From: Clostridia bacterium
Lineage (GTDB): Bacteria; Bacillota; Clostridia; Christensenellales; Borkfalkiaceae
Reading direction: 5' to 3'
NCBI GenBank assembly: GCA_017648525.1
Contig: JAGCIP010000206.1
Location: 1-15,463 of the forward strand
DNA length: 15,463 nt
How positions within the stretch are numbered: the first letter of the stretch is position 1; each line of letters opens with the position of its first letter. The notes beneath the pieces were generated by a model. It searched no databases and was not told the DNA's origin. It saw only the letters and a program-made list of their open reading frames with translations. Positions 1 through 7,759 of this stretch are shown here, one piece after another. The translations under genes were made by a program, and so were the position numbers.

Positions 1-2342
1 ATTGCAATTACTATGAGTATGTGGTGCCAATACTCCGTTAGCGGAAGCATTTGCGTAAAACTTAGCATAGGTATGCCAAAAATTATAGCAAAAAGAACAA
101 TAGCAGTTACGCACGCCGTGCTAGCGAAGAAAAGCAACGTACGGTATCTATTGAGTGGTCTGCAGGTTGCAAATAGATTTACAATTCCCGCATAGGTTAA
201 TGCAAATACACTCATAGTCGTGTATACACTCTCGTCAAAAATGCCGAGATTGTTTTTAAGTATCTCAATAATAATAACGCTTAAAAGCATTAAAGTTGCA
301 CCAGGTAAAGATTTCTTTATGACGTATGAAATAAATCTACCGCTAACCCTTGCGTCGTTTGGTTGGAATGATAGGAAGAAAGCGGGAATACCTATTACTA
401 AAACTTCTATCATAATCATATGCGGAAGTCTAAACGGATAGGTGTGCATATAGGGTAGGCAAAGGGTAACTATTCCCATAAACATTGTAAACAAGGTTTT
501 CATAAGGAATAATGATGCCGAACATTGAACGTTGTTTATAACACGTCTACCTTCGTGAACGACTTTTGGCATAGAGTTAAAGTTGTTATCCATTAAAACA
601 AGGTGGGAAACGTTTCTTGCTGCGTCGCTACCCGCTGCAACGGAAATAGCGCAATCGGCTTCTTTTAGGGCTAAAATATCGTTAACACCGTCGCCAGTCA
701 TAGCGGTAACGTGACCTTGCTCTCTAATTGCTTTAATAAGTATTGCTTTTTGTTCGGGGGAAACACGCCCAAAAACCGTGTATTCGTTGGCGATTTTTGC
801 AACTTCTTCGTCGCTCATTCCTTCAAGACTGATATATTTGTCGGCATTTAATATTCCAACACGCTTTGAAACTTCGGAAACGGTAATCGGGTTATCTCCC
901 GAAATTACCTTGATAGCAACGTCGTTATCCTTAAACCATTGAATAGTTGTAATTGCATCAGCACGTACGTTGTCGGCAATAATAATAAGTGCTACGGGGG
1001 TGAAGTCGTTAGGGATTTTATCGTCGTCTAACGGAGTGCTAGATGATGCTAAAATCAAAACTCTTAAACCCATACGTGCGTATTCGTTTATATGACTTTC
1101 AACTTTTTTAAACTCCTTGTCGTCGAGCACGAATTCTGGTGCGCCGAAAGCGTAGGTTGTTCCATTGTCAAAGGTAACAGCTGAAAGTTTTCTGCTTGAA
1201 TTAAAAGGTAAAATCTTCTCTGAGTTAAATATACAGTTTTGCCCGAAATAATCTTGCAAAGCAATAGCCGTTTGGTTGTTGTCTTTCAATGCGTACATCA
1301 TTGAACTTACCGTGTCGGTAACGGCTTTTGACGACTTGTCTGATAGTAAAATTACTTCTTTAACCGTCATCTTACCGTCGGTAATAGTTCCGGTTTTGTC
1401 AAAACAAATAGTGTCAACCCTTGCAAGCATTTCAAGGGAATAAAGGTCTTGAACAAGGGTGTTGTGTCTAGATAATTTTATAATGCCAACTGCAAGCGCA
1501 ACGCTAGTCAACAAGAACATTCCCGCAGGTATCATGCCAACTACTACGGTAGAAGTTCCTAAAACTGCTTCTGGAATATTTTCTATCCAATTACCGCCCG
1601 AAAGTAAAAGTGATTTGAGCATAAACGCAATGGCGATAGGTACGATAACAAAACCGATTGCTTTAATAATGATTTTTAATGAATTCATTATTTCAGAGCG
1701 TGGCTTTTTGTATTGTTTTGCCTTTTCGGAAAGTTGTTCAACGTAATTTTCTCTGCCGACTTTGATTGCTTGTACTTTGCAAACTCCACTAGTTATAAAA
1801 CTACCGGCAAAAAGTTCGTCGCCAGGGTGTTTTTTAATAGCAACCGATTCGCCTGTGAGTAGTGCTTCGTTAACTTCTATATCACCGGTTAAAATTTTAC
1901 AGTCGGTAGGAATTTGATTCCCTATTCCTAAAATAACAACGTCGTCTAAAACGATTTGACTTGATGGGATTTCAAGTTCTTGACCGTTTCTAATAACTTT
2001 GGTTAACTTTTGCGAAAGTAGTGAAAGTTTGTCGATACATTTTTTTGCTCTTATCTCTTGGATAATACCTATAGAAGTGTTGGTAACGTAAAATATTACG
2101 AAAAAGAAGTTCGATATTGATGCGTTAACCAAGAGTAATGCAATAAAAACAATCAAGCCTAAAAGGTTAAAGAAAGTGCAAATATTACCGACAAAAATAC
2201 TCAAAAGAGATTTTGAGTATTTTTGTTTTACGTAGTTGTTTAAGTTTTTTGAGAGCCTTTCGTTTACTTGTTCTGTAGACAAACCTTGCTCGGGCAAGGG
2301 GGTATAACGTTCAACGGAAGATTGAGTTGCGTCAATTTTCAT
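1..2342 (-). CDS. P-type cation-transporting ATPase, CtpE/Exp7-like (C-terminus beyond window)
   Basis: Membrane pump that uses ATP to move a cation; 780 residues are visible and the frame is still open at the left edge. Translating the minus strand from ATG 2342 gives all the P-type hallmarks: the actuator loop TGES (163-166), the phosphorylation motif DKTGT with Asp315, and MTGDGVND (548-555) of the hinge. Hydrophobic spans sit near 46-85 (M1-M2), 222-282 (M3-M4) and from about 575 to the edge, which appears to fall within the last helix, so few residues are missing. The DKTGT context (LARVDTICFDKTGT) and the M4 sequence GMIPAGM resemble the CtpE/Exp7 subfamily, where mycobacterial CtpE has been linked to calcium uptake; the ion here is inferred only. 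M4 lacks the Glu of the common PEGL motif. AAGGTG precedes the start. It lies 37 bp downstream of leuS on the same strand, probably cotranscribed. Confidence 0.93.
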   Translation of the reverse strand, partial: MKIDATQSSVERYTPLPEQGLSTEQVNERLSKNLNNYVKQKYSKSLLSIFVGNICTFFNLLGLIVFIALLLVNASISNFFFVIFYVTNTSIGIIQEIRAKKCIDKLSLLSQKLTKVIRNGQELEIPSSQIVLDDVVILGIGNQIPTDCKILTGDIEVNEALLTGESVAIKKHPGDELFAGSFITSGVCKVQAIKVGRENYVEQLSEKAKQYKKPRSEIMNSLKIIIKAIGFVIVPIAIAFMLKSLLLSGGNWIENIPEAVLGTSTVVVGMIPAGMFLLTSVALAVGIIKLSRHNTLVQDLYSLEMLARVDTICFDKTGTITDGKMTVKEVILLSDKSSKAVTDTVSSMMYALKDNNQTAIALQDYFGQNCIFNSEKILPFNSSRKLSAVTFDNGTTYAFGAPEFVLDDKEFKKVESHINEYARMGLRVLILASSSTPLDDDKIPNDFTPVALIIIADNVRADAITTIQWFKDNDVAIKVISGDNPITVSEVSKRVGILNADKYISLEGMSDEEVAKIANEYTVFGRVSPEQKAILIKAIREQGHVTAMTGDGVNDILALKEADCAISVAAGSDAARNVSHLVLMDNNFNSMPKVVHEGRRVINNVQCSASLFLMKTLFTMFMGIVTLCLPYMHTYPFRLPHMIMIEVLVIGIPAFFLSFQPNDARVSGRFISYVIKKSLPGATLMLLSVIIIEILKNNLGIFDESVYTTMSVFALTYAGIVNLFATCRPLNRYRTLLFFASTACVTAIVLFAIIFGIPMLSFTQMLPLTEYWHHILIVIA

Positions 2343-2377
2343 AAAGCACCTTTAAAAATGTTATATGCAATATTAGA

Positions 2378-4807
2378 TTAAACTATTATGTTAACTAATC
2401 TTTTTGGAACGATTATAAGTTTTTTAATAGTCTTATCTTTAAGTTCTTCTGCTAGTTTTGCGTCTGCGTAAATAAGTTCTTTAATTTGTTCTTCGTTTGC
2501 CGTGCTTGGTATGGTAAGTTTTGCGCGCATTTTGCTGTTTATTTGAACGGCAACTTCAACCTCGTCAAGAACAAGCGCATTTTCGTCACATTCGGGGTAT
2601 TTAGCGTAGAAAATAGAATTTTTATTGCCTAATGATTCCCAAATTTCTTCTGCAAAGTGCGGAGCGCACGGAGCGAGAAGAAGAATAAATGTCTTAAACG
2701 CATTTTTAAATACTACGCCGTTCTTTTCTCCGTCAGCAGAATCGTATTTAGAAAGTGCGTTAAGAAGTTCCATAAGACGAGCAACTGCGGTATTGAAAGA
2801 GAAATTTTCCATATCTTTATCAACCGCTTTTACTGCGTAGTTCACGGCGTATAATAAATCTTTTTCGTTTTTACCAATGGTGTTAACCTTGTTGTTTGAA
2901 AGGGCGACTACCTTTGCTTGTAATCTTTCAATTCTATCAAGGAACTTGGTTATTGCTTTAATACCGTCGTCGTTCCAAGGACCGCCTTCGGTATAAGAGA
3001 AACCGAACATTAGGTATAAACGCAAAACATCTGACCCGTGTTCTTGAACGTAGGGGTCTGGGGCGATTACGTTGCCTTTTGACTTGCTCATACGTTGACC
3101 GTCAGGTCCTAAAATAACGCCTTGGTGAACGAGTGATTTGAACGGTTCGTCAAAATTCAAGTAGCCCATATCACGTAAGGCTTTGGTTATAAAGCGTGCA
3201 TATAATAAGTGCATGCAAGCGTGTTCAGCACCGCCAACGTATTTGTCAACGGGTAAAATTTTGTTAATTAAATCGCTATTAAACGGCTCTTTAGCATTGT
3301 TTGCGTCTGGATATCTTAAATAATACCAACTTGAGCAAACGAAGGTATCTAAAGTATCGGGGTCACGGCGAGCGTCTGCACCACAAATAGGGCATTTAGC
3401 GTTCATATAACCTTCGTGTTTAGCCAAGGGGGATTCTCCGTCTGGGGTAAACTCAACGTCGTAAGGAAGTTTTACAGGTAAATCTTGGTAAGGAACGGGG
3501 ACTGCGCCACATTTTTCACAATGTATAATAGGAATAGGTGCGCCCCAATAACGTTGACGAGAAACTAACCAGTCACGCAATCTGTAGTTGGTTTTGTGTT
3601 CAGCCTTACCTTCTTTTACGAGTTTATTGATAATTGCTTTTCTTGCTTCTTCACTAGTAAGACCGTCAAAACCCGTGCTGTTAACCAAAATACCGTCTTC
3701 GGTAAATGGAAGTTCGTCGTTACAGTTTGCGCCTTTGATAACTCGGGTGATAGGTAAGTCGTGCTTTTTTGCAAAGGCAAAATCTCTTTCGTCGTGCGAA
3801 GGAACGCCCATAACTGCGCCCGTTCCGTAAGAATAAAGAACGTAGTCTGCAGCGTAAATAGGAACTGATTTGCCGTTTATAGGGTTAATAGCGTTGTGTC
3901 CGATATAAACGCCTGTTTTTTCTCTAGAAGTAGAAAGTCTATCAATTTCGTTAGTTTTAGAAGTTTCGAGTATATACTCGTCAACCGCTTTCTTTTGTTT
4001 TTTAGACGTGAGTTTCTTAACTAAAGGATGTTCTGGGGCAAGAACAACGTAAGAAACACCAAACAAGGTGTCTGCACGAGTGGTGAATACTTTGAATTTA
4101 TCACCGCTTTCTGCTGTAAACTCAATTTCGCCACCGGTTGATTTGCCTATCCAGTTCTTTTGCATAAGTTTGGTTTTTTCCGGCCAGTCAAGATTAGATA
4201 AGCCTTGTAAAAGTTCTTCTGCGTAGTCAGTAATCTTAAAGAACCATTGAGTTAAGTCCTTTTTAACAACCGTGCTCTTACAACGTTCGCACTCACCGTT
4301 TACAACTTGCTCGTTAGCAAGAACGGTCTTGCAATCTGGGCACCAGTTAACGGGCGCTTCCTTTCTATAAGCAAGTCCTTTTTCGTATAATTTTAAGAAC
4401 AACCATTGTGTCCATTTGTAGTAATCTTCGTTGCAGGTCTTAATTTCTGCGCTCCAATCGAACATAGCACCCATTTCGCTGAGTGTTTGCTCCATATTGA
4501 TTATATTTTGTTCGGTAGAGTCTTTGGGATGAATACCAGTTTTGATTGCGTAGTTTTCTGCTGGTAAACCAAATGCGTCAAAGCCCATAGGTTGAAAAAC
4601 TTCAAACCCTTTCATCTTTTTATATCTAACAAAACTATCGGTGGGGGCATAGTTGTACCAATGTCCTAAGTGTAGTTTTGCTGCAGATGGATAAGAAAAC
4701 ATTTCTAAGCAGTAATATTTCTTGTCTGAATTTTTTGGGTTGAAGTTTGCAAGTTTTTCTTTTTCCCAAATTGCTTGCCATTTCTTTTCAATCTTTTTAA
4801 TGTCCAT
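2378..4807 (-). CDS. leuS: Leucyl-tRNA synthetase
   Basis: Class I aminoacyl-tRNA synthetase that charges tRNA-Leu in the cytoplasm. The 809 residues match the usual bacterial length of about 800-870. Visible features in order: HLGH signature (46-49), the DAFGLPAENYAI block after it, zinc-ribbon-like CPDC...CERC around 157-180, the CP1 editing domain with TTRADT (242-247) and GVPSHDERD, a second pair of Cys-x2-Cys motifs (CEKC, CPIC), the DTFVCSSWYYLRY block, the KMSKS loop as RMSKS (572-576), then an anticodon-binding helical domain and a short C-terminal domain. Editing looks intact, although the common TTRPDT is TTRADT. GGAGG lies 13 nt upstream of ATG 4807, a rather long spacing. First gene of a minus-strand unit with the P-type ATPase downstream. 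The short leader leaves no room for a T-box. Confidence 0.98.
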   Translation of the reverse strand: MDIKKIEKKWQAIWEKEKLANFNPKNSDKKYYCLEMFSYPSAAKLHLGHWYNYAPTDSFVRYKKMKGFEVFQPMGFDAFGLPAENYAIKTGIHPKDSTEQNIINMEQTLSEMGAMFDWSAEIKTCNEDYYKWTQWLFLKLYEKGLAYRKEAPVNWCPDCKTVLANEQVVNGECERCKSTVVKKDLTQWFFKITDYAEELLQGLSNLDWPEKTKLMQKNWIGKSTGGEIEFTAESGDKFKVFTTRADTLFGVSYVVLAPEHPLVKKLTSKKQKKAVDEYILETSKTNEIDRLSTSREKTGVYIGHNAINPINGKSVPIYAADYVLYSYGTGAVMGVPSHDERDFAFAKKHDLPITRVIKGANCNDELPFTEDGILVNSTGFDGLTSEEARKAIINKLVKEGKAEHKTNYRLRDWLVSRQRYWGAPIPIIHCEKCGAVPVPYQDLPVKLPYDVEFTPDGESPLAKHEGYMNAKCPICGADARRDPDTLDTFVCSSWYYLRYPDANNAKEPFNSDLINKILPVDKYVGGAEHACMHLLYARFITKALRDMGYLNFDEPFKSLVHQGVILGPDGQRMSKSKGNVIAPDPYVQEHGSDVLRLYLMFGFSYTEGGPWNDDGIKAITKFLDRIERLQAKVVALSNNKVNTIGKNEKDLLYAVNYAVKAVDKDMENFSFNTAVARLMELLNALSKYDSADGEKNGVVFKNAFKTFILLLAPCAPHFAEEIWESLGNKNSIFYAKYPECDENALVLDEVEVAVQINSKMRAKLTIPSTANEEQIKELIYADAKLAEELKDKTIKKLIIVPKRLVNIIV

Positions 4808-4831
4808 AATATTAGATTTGCCTCCGTGAAC

Positions 4832-4853
4832 TATTACGTAATAATTGACAATT
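4832..4853. repeat. Two adjoining short palindromes in the leuS leader
   Basis: TATTACGTAATA (4832-4843) is a perfect 12-bp palindrome and AATTGACAATT (4843-4853) is an adjoining odd palindrome. Both fall between the predicted leuS transcription start and its ribosome binding site. They could be an operator or a weak RNA hairpin, or chance in AT-rich DNA. Confidence 0.35.
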
Positions 4854-4870
4854 TTAAAACAATTACAAAC

Positions 4871-4899
4871 ATTATATAATAACTAAAAAAAATAGTCAA
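4871..4899 (-). promoter_or_regulatory. Sigma-A-type promoter for leuS
   Basis: Reading the minus strand, TTGACT (4899-4894, 5/6 to the -35 consensus) and TATAAT (4876-4871, perfect -10) are separated by exactly 17 bp. Transcription would start near 4864, giving a leader of roughly 57 nt before the leuS start codon. The best promoter in the window by consensus match. Confidence 0.8.
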
Positions 4900-4974
4900 G
4901 GCAATTTCAATACAGTTTTAATCATATTGCTAATAAAAAATTAGAAAATAGTTGCGTTAATCTGTTTTTTTAAG

Positions 4975-5003
4975 TTTACAAAAAAGGGAAAAAGTGGTAT
5001 ACT
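4975..5003 (+). promoter_or_regulatory. Promoter for the KDPG aldolase operon (extended -10)
   Basis: TTTACA (4975-4980) and TATACT (4998-5003) are each 5/6 matches to consensus with an ideal 17-bp spacer, and TGG just before the -10 provides the TGn extended element. A start near 5010 implies a leader of about 180 nt, long enough to carry regulation. Confidence 0.72.
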
Positions 5004-5014
5004 ATAACCGTAAA

Positions 5015-5067
5015 AAAATCGTTTTGATTTTACTCGTTTTAAAATTATCTCAAACGAGTAATTTTAA
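5015..5067 (+). promoter_or_regulatory. Leader inverted repeats with mutually exclusive pairing
   Basis: Three inverted repeats lie just after the predicted transcription start. AAAATC/GATTTT (5015-5020, 5026-5031) has a 5-nt loop. TACTCGTTT/AAACGAGTA (5031-5039, 5052-5060) is a perfect 9-bp stem. TTAAAATTA/TAATTTTAA (5039-5047, 5059-5067) is another perfect 9-bp stem that shares bases with the second, so the two cannot form together. The hexamer TCGTTT occurs twice directly and once inverted. This could be an operator pair for a sugar-acid repressor or an RNA switch. There is no strong U-tract, so it is not a typical terminator. Confidence 0.45.
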
Positions 5068-5189
5068 TTAAATTTTACATTTAAAAAATTAAAAGCGTAA
5101 TAAACTAGTGATTACTTGTGATTTTTTGTGTGATTATGTGTGACATAATTACTTTAATCGTTAGTAATTACCTGATTTTGGAGGTTTTT

Positions 5190-5765
5190 ATGGACAAAGT
5201 GATACCCGTTGTTGTTATTAAGGAATTAGAACAAACAGAGCCCACGCTAAAAGCGTTAAAAGACGGTGGAGTTAACTGTGCGGAAATAACTTTTAGAACT
5301 GCGTGTGCGGAAAGCGCTATTAAACTTGGCGTTGAAAAGTTTCCCGATATGAATATTGGGGCAGGCACGGTTATCAATCTTGCGCAAGCAAAAAAGGCGT
5401 TTAACGCTGGTGCTAAATTTATAGTTTCACCCGGGCTTTCGGTGTCGGTTGCAAAATTTTGCAAAAAGAAAAACATACCGTATTTCCCCGGTTGCGTTAC
5501 GCCTACGGAAATTATGCAAGCGCTTGAACTCGGTATTGAAATCGTTAAGTTTTTCCCCGCAAATATTTATGGTGGCTTAAAGGCGTTAAAAGCCCTTTCG
5601 GCACCGTTTCCACAAATTAAATTTATTCCAACTGGCGGGGTTGATTTAACTAATTTAACGGAATTTTTAGAGTTTGACAAGGTTTATGCAATCGGCGGTA
5701 GTTTTATGATGAAAGGCGATATCGTTGAAAATTGTAAAAAAATTAACGAACTTCTAAATAAATAG
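5190..5765 (+). CDS. eda: 2-keto-3-deoxy-6-phosphogluconate (KDPG) aldolase
   Basis: Cleaves KDPG to pyruvate and glyceraldehyde-3-phosphate, the last step of Entner-Doudoroff and uronate/keto-deoxy-sugar catabolism; cytoplasmic. The 191-residue protein is a compact class I aldolase barrel, slightly shorter than the E. coli enzyme. Visible active-site elements are Glu32 and Arg36 in AEITFRT, GAGTV (57-61), SPG (80-82), the Schiff-base Lys120 in IVKFFPA, and PTGGV near the phosphate site. I chose ATG 5190 because GGAGG (5180-5184) sits 5 nt upstream and homology begins at KVIPVV. An in-frame ATG at 5118 would add 24 hydrophobic residues without a ribosome binding site. First gene of an operon with the deacetylase-like gene (7 bp gap) and kdgK. 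4-hydroxy-2-oxoglutarate cleavage is a possible side activity in this family. Confidence 0.95.
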   Translation: MDKVIPVVVIKELEQTEPTLKALKDGGVNCAEITFRTACAESAIKLGVEKFPDMNIGAGTVINLAQAKKAFNAGAKFIVSPGLSVSVAKFCKKKNIPYFPGCVTPTEIMQALELGIEIVKFFPANIYGGLKALKALSAPFPQIKFIPTGGVDLTNLTEFLEFDKVYAIGGSFMMKGDIVENCKKINELLNK

Positions 5766-5772
5766 GTAAAAT

Positions 5773-6615
5773 ATGAAAAAAAGGTGTTTTTTACTTTTTC
5801 CAAATTTTTTAGATAAGGCGGTTACCTTAAGTTATGATGACGGTGTTCGTCAAGATATAAGGCTAATTGACATAATGAAGAAAAATAAATTAAAAGGTAC
5901 TTTTAATTTGAATTCTGGATTGTTTTCATTAGTTAAAGACGAAAATTATAGACGCATGACCAAAGAAGAAGTTATAGAAACCTATAAAGATTCCGGTATG
6001 GAAATTGCCGTGCACGGCTATAAACATTTTTCTTTAGCAGAAGTTGACACTTCCGTTGCTACAGCAGACGTTATTACCGATAGAATTGAATTAGAAAAAA
6101 TGTTCGGTAAAGTCATAAAAGGCATGGCGTATGGAAACGGCTCGTATTCGGACTCTGTTGTTGACGTGCTTAAAAAGTGCGGAATTAATTATTCAAGAAC
6201 GGTGGTTTCTACTGAGAGTTTCGTAATACCAGAAGATTGGTTAAGGCTTCCTGCAACCTGCCACCATAACAATCCTAGATTAATGGAACTTGCTAAAGAG
6301 TTTTTAGCACCTAGAACGTCTACAAGATTTTATGCAAATCCACCGAGATTATTTTATCTTTGGGGGCATAGTTATGAGTTTGACGACAATAAAAACTGGA
6401 ACGTTATTGAAGAATTTGCCGAATTAGTTGGTAATAGGGACGACGTTTGGTATGCTACTAACGGGGAAGTATACGAATACGTTACAGCATTTGATAATTT
6501 GCAATTTTCGGCAGACAACACTTTGGTTTATAATCCGAGTGCATTGACGATTTATTTGAATTATTTTGGAACGAAAATTAAAGTTGATGCGGGCGAAACC
6601 GCTTCATTACTATAA
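5773..6615 (+). CDS. Cytoplasmic polysaccharide-deacetylase-like (NodB-fold) protein
   Basis: 280 residues of the carbohydrate esterase 4 / NodB-homology type. The first motif is LSYDDG (19-24; catalytic base and metal-binding Asp pair 22-23), a variant of TFDDG, and the second is HGYKH, with His81 and His85 completing the metal triad. GMAYGNGSY and LWGHSYEF further on resemble the later motifs of the family. There is no signal peptide or membrane segment: after MKKRC the fold begins almost at once, so it should act in the cytoplasm on a small imported molecule and not on cell-wall polymer. The C-terminal 60 or so residues form a short extra beta-rich part after the NodB domain. The ribosome binding site is weak (AGG overlapping the eda stop), suggesting translation coupled to eda. 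Placement between eda and kdgK implies removal of an acyl group from a sugar or sugar acid; the substrate is unknown. Confidence 0.85.
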   Translation: MKKRCFLLFPNFLDKAVTLSYDDGVRQDIRLIDIMKKNKLKGTFNLNSGLFSLVKDENYRRMTKEEVIETYKDSGMEIAVHGYKHFSLAEVDTSVATADVITDRIELEKMFGKVIKGMAYGNGSYSDSVVDVLKKCGINYSRTVVSTESFVIPEDWLRLPATCHHNNPRLMELAKEFLAPRTSTRFYANPPRLFYLWGHSYEFDDNKNWNVIEEFAELVGNRDDVWYATNGEVYEYVTAFDNLQFSADNTLVYNPSALTIYLNYFGTKIKVDAGETASLL

Positions 6616-6630
6616 AACAAGGAGATATTT

Positions 6631-7653
6631 ATGAAAAAAGTTGTTACTTTTGGGGAACTTATGTTAAGACTTGCGCCTGAAAATTATTTGAGATTTGTTC
6701 AAAGTGAAAAGTATCAGGCTACATTTGGCGGTGCGGAGGCTAACGTTGCAGTTAGTTTAGCAAATTATGGCGTAGACGTTGCGTTCGTATCTAAATTACC
6801 CGACCACGAAATAGGTCAATCAGCAGTAAACTCTTTAAGAAAATTTGGCGTTGACACTAGCAAAATCGTTCGTGGTGGCGAAAGAGTTGGTATTTACTAC
6901 TGTGAAAAGGGTGCTAGCCAAAGACCGAGTAAGGTAATTTACGATAGAGCATATAGCTCTATTGCAATGGCTAAAAAAGAAGATTTTGACTGGGATGCTA
7001 TCTTAAACGGCGTTTCTTGGTTTCACTTTACGGGTATTACTCCCGCACTTTCAGATAGCATGGCTGAAATTACATTGATTGCATTGCAAGAAGCTAAAAA
7101 GCGTAATATTACCGTATCTTGCGACCTTAACTTCCGCAAAAAATTGTGGAGTAAAGAAAAAGCAGGAAAGGTAATGGGTGAACTTTGCAAATACGTTGAT
7201 TACTGTATTGCAAACGAAGAAGATGCAAAAGACGTGTTCGGCATTGAAGCGGATAACACCGATATTTACGGTGGAAAACTCGATAGAGACGGCTATATTT
7301 CCGTTGCTAAAAAACTTACCGATAGGTTTGGTTTTAAGGGCGTTGCAATTACCTTGCGTGAAAGCCTTTCCGCGAACGATAATAACTGGAGTGGTATGCT
7401 TTATACCGACGGCGTTGCACATTTTTCTAAAAAATACGCTATTCATATCGTTGATAGAGTTGGCGGTGGCGACAGTTTCGGCGGTGGCTTGATTTATTCA
7501 CTCTTAAACGGTTACGACGCACAAAATGCAATAGAATTTGCTATTGCTGCAAGTTGCTTAAAGCACAGTATTGAAGGCGACTATAACTTGGTTTCAGTAA
7601 AAGAAGTTCAAGCACTTGCTGGTGGAGATGCTAGCGGGCGTGTTCAAAGATAA
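6631..7653 (+). CDS. kdgK: 2-keto-3-deoxygluconate kinase (PfkB family)
   Basis: Phosphorylates 2-keto-3-deoxygluconate with ATP to give KDPG, the substrate of the aldolase two genes upstream. The 340 residues belong to the PfkB/ribokinase family. The N-terminal signature GGAEANVA (33-40) binds sugar, and the C-terminal signature DRVGGGDSF (275-283) holds the anion hole and catalytic base Asp281 (usual form DTxGAGD). The opening VTFGELMLRL is typical of KDG kinases, as is a length a little above that of ribokinases. AAGGAG sits just upstream of ATG 6631, after a 15-bp gap. Last gene of the operon, followed by a terminator. A related specificity, such as 2-keto-3-deoxygalactonate, cannot be excluded. 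Upstream isomerases or dehydratases that make KDG are not in the window. Confidence 0.93.
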   Translation: MKKVVTFGELMLRLAPENYLRFVQSEKYQATFGGAEANVAVSLANYGVDVAFVSKLPDHEIGQSAVNSLRKFGVDTSKIVRGGERVGIYYCEKGASQRPSKVIYDRAYSSIAMAKKEDFDWDAILNGVSWFHFTGITPALSDSMAEITLIALQEAKKRNITVSCDLNFRKKLWSKEKAGKVMGELCKYVDYCIANEEDAKDVFGIEADNTDIYGGKLDRDGYISVAKKLTDRFGFKGVAITLRESLSANDNNWSGMLYTDGVAHFSKKYAIHIVDRVGGGDSFGGGLIYSLLNGYDAQNAIEFAIAASCLKHSIEGDYNLVSVKEVQALAGGDASGRVQR

Positions 7654-7684
7654 GACTAAAAATATCTCAATTTATTAAATAATA

Positions 7685-7717
7685 AACGGCAGATTTTATT
7701 GTCTGCCGTTCTTTTTT
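7685..7717 (+). terminator. Rho-independent terminator after kdgK
   Basis: A perfect 9-bp stem, AACGGCAGA (7685-7693) with TCTGCCGTT (7702-7710), closes an 8-nt loop and is followed by CTTTTTT. It lies 32 bp after the kdgK stop and separates the sugar-acid operon from the symporter gene. Confidence 0.9.
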
Positions 7718-7759
7718 ATTTATAAATAAATAATTTTGTCGATTTTGACCGAAAGTTGT

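Larger units (their letters stand above)
4808..5189. other. Divergent intergenic control region between leuS and the KDPG operon
   Basis: 382 bp, strongly AT-rich, without a convincing gene. It holds two divergent promoters (4871-4899 minus, 4975-5003 plus) about 75 bp apart, two palindromes in the leuS leader, a double hairpin (5015-5067) and clustered GTGATTA/TAATTAC repeats (5109-5171) upstream of the aldolase start. I see nothing structured between about 4900 and 4974. Confidence 0.7.

Noticed and set aside
1459..1746. 95-residue plus-strand open frame, with others at 13-195 and 220-441
   Set aside because: These are shadows opposite the P-type ATPase, whose minus-strand frame is unbroken and carries all family motifs.
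4845..4880. Plus-strand promoter with TTGACA (4845-4850) and TATAAT (4875-4880)
   Set aside because: The spacer is 24 bp, too long; the TATAAT is the other half of the ATTATATAAT palindrome used by the minus-strand leuS promoter.
5118..5189. Upstream start for KDPG aldolase adding 24 residues
   Set aside because: The added stretch has no ribosome binding site, is unlike the family N-terminus, and overlaps the repeat-rich leader; GGAGG at 5180-5184 fixes ATG 5190.
4808..5189. T-box leader or tRNA gene in the divergent region
   Set aside because: No T-box consensus, no cloverleaf and no GG/CC-rich acceptor arms are visible on either strand.
7051..7446. 131-residue minus-strand frame opposite kdgK, and similar ones opposite iorA (11181-11387, 11445-11817)
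   Set aside because: The opposite strands encode complete, well-recognised enzymes; these have no family features.
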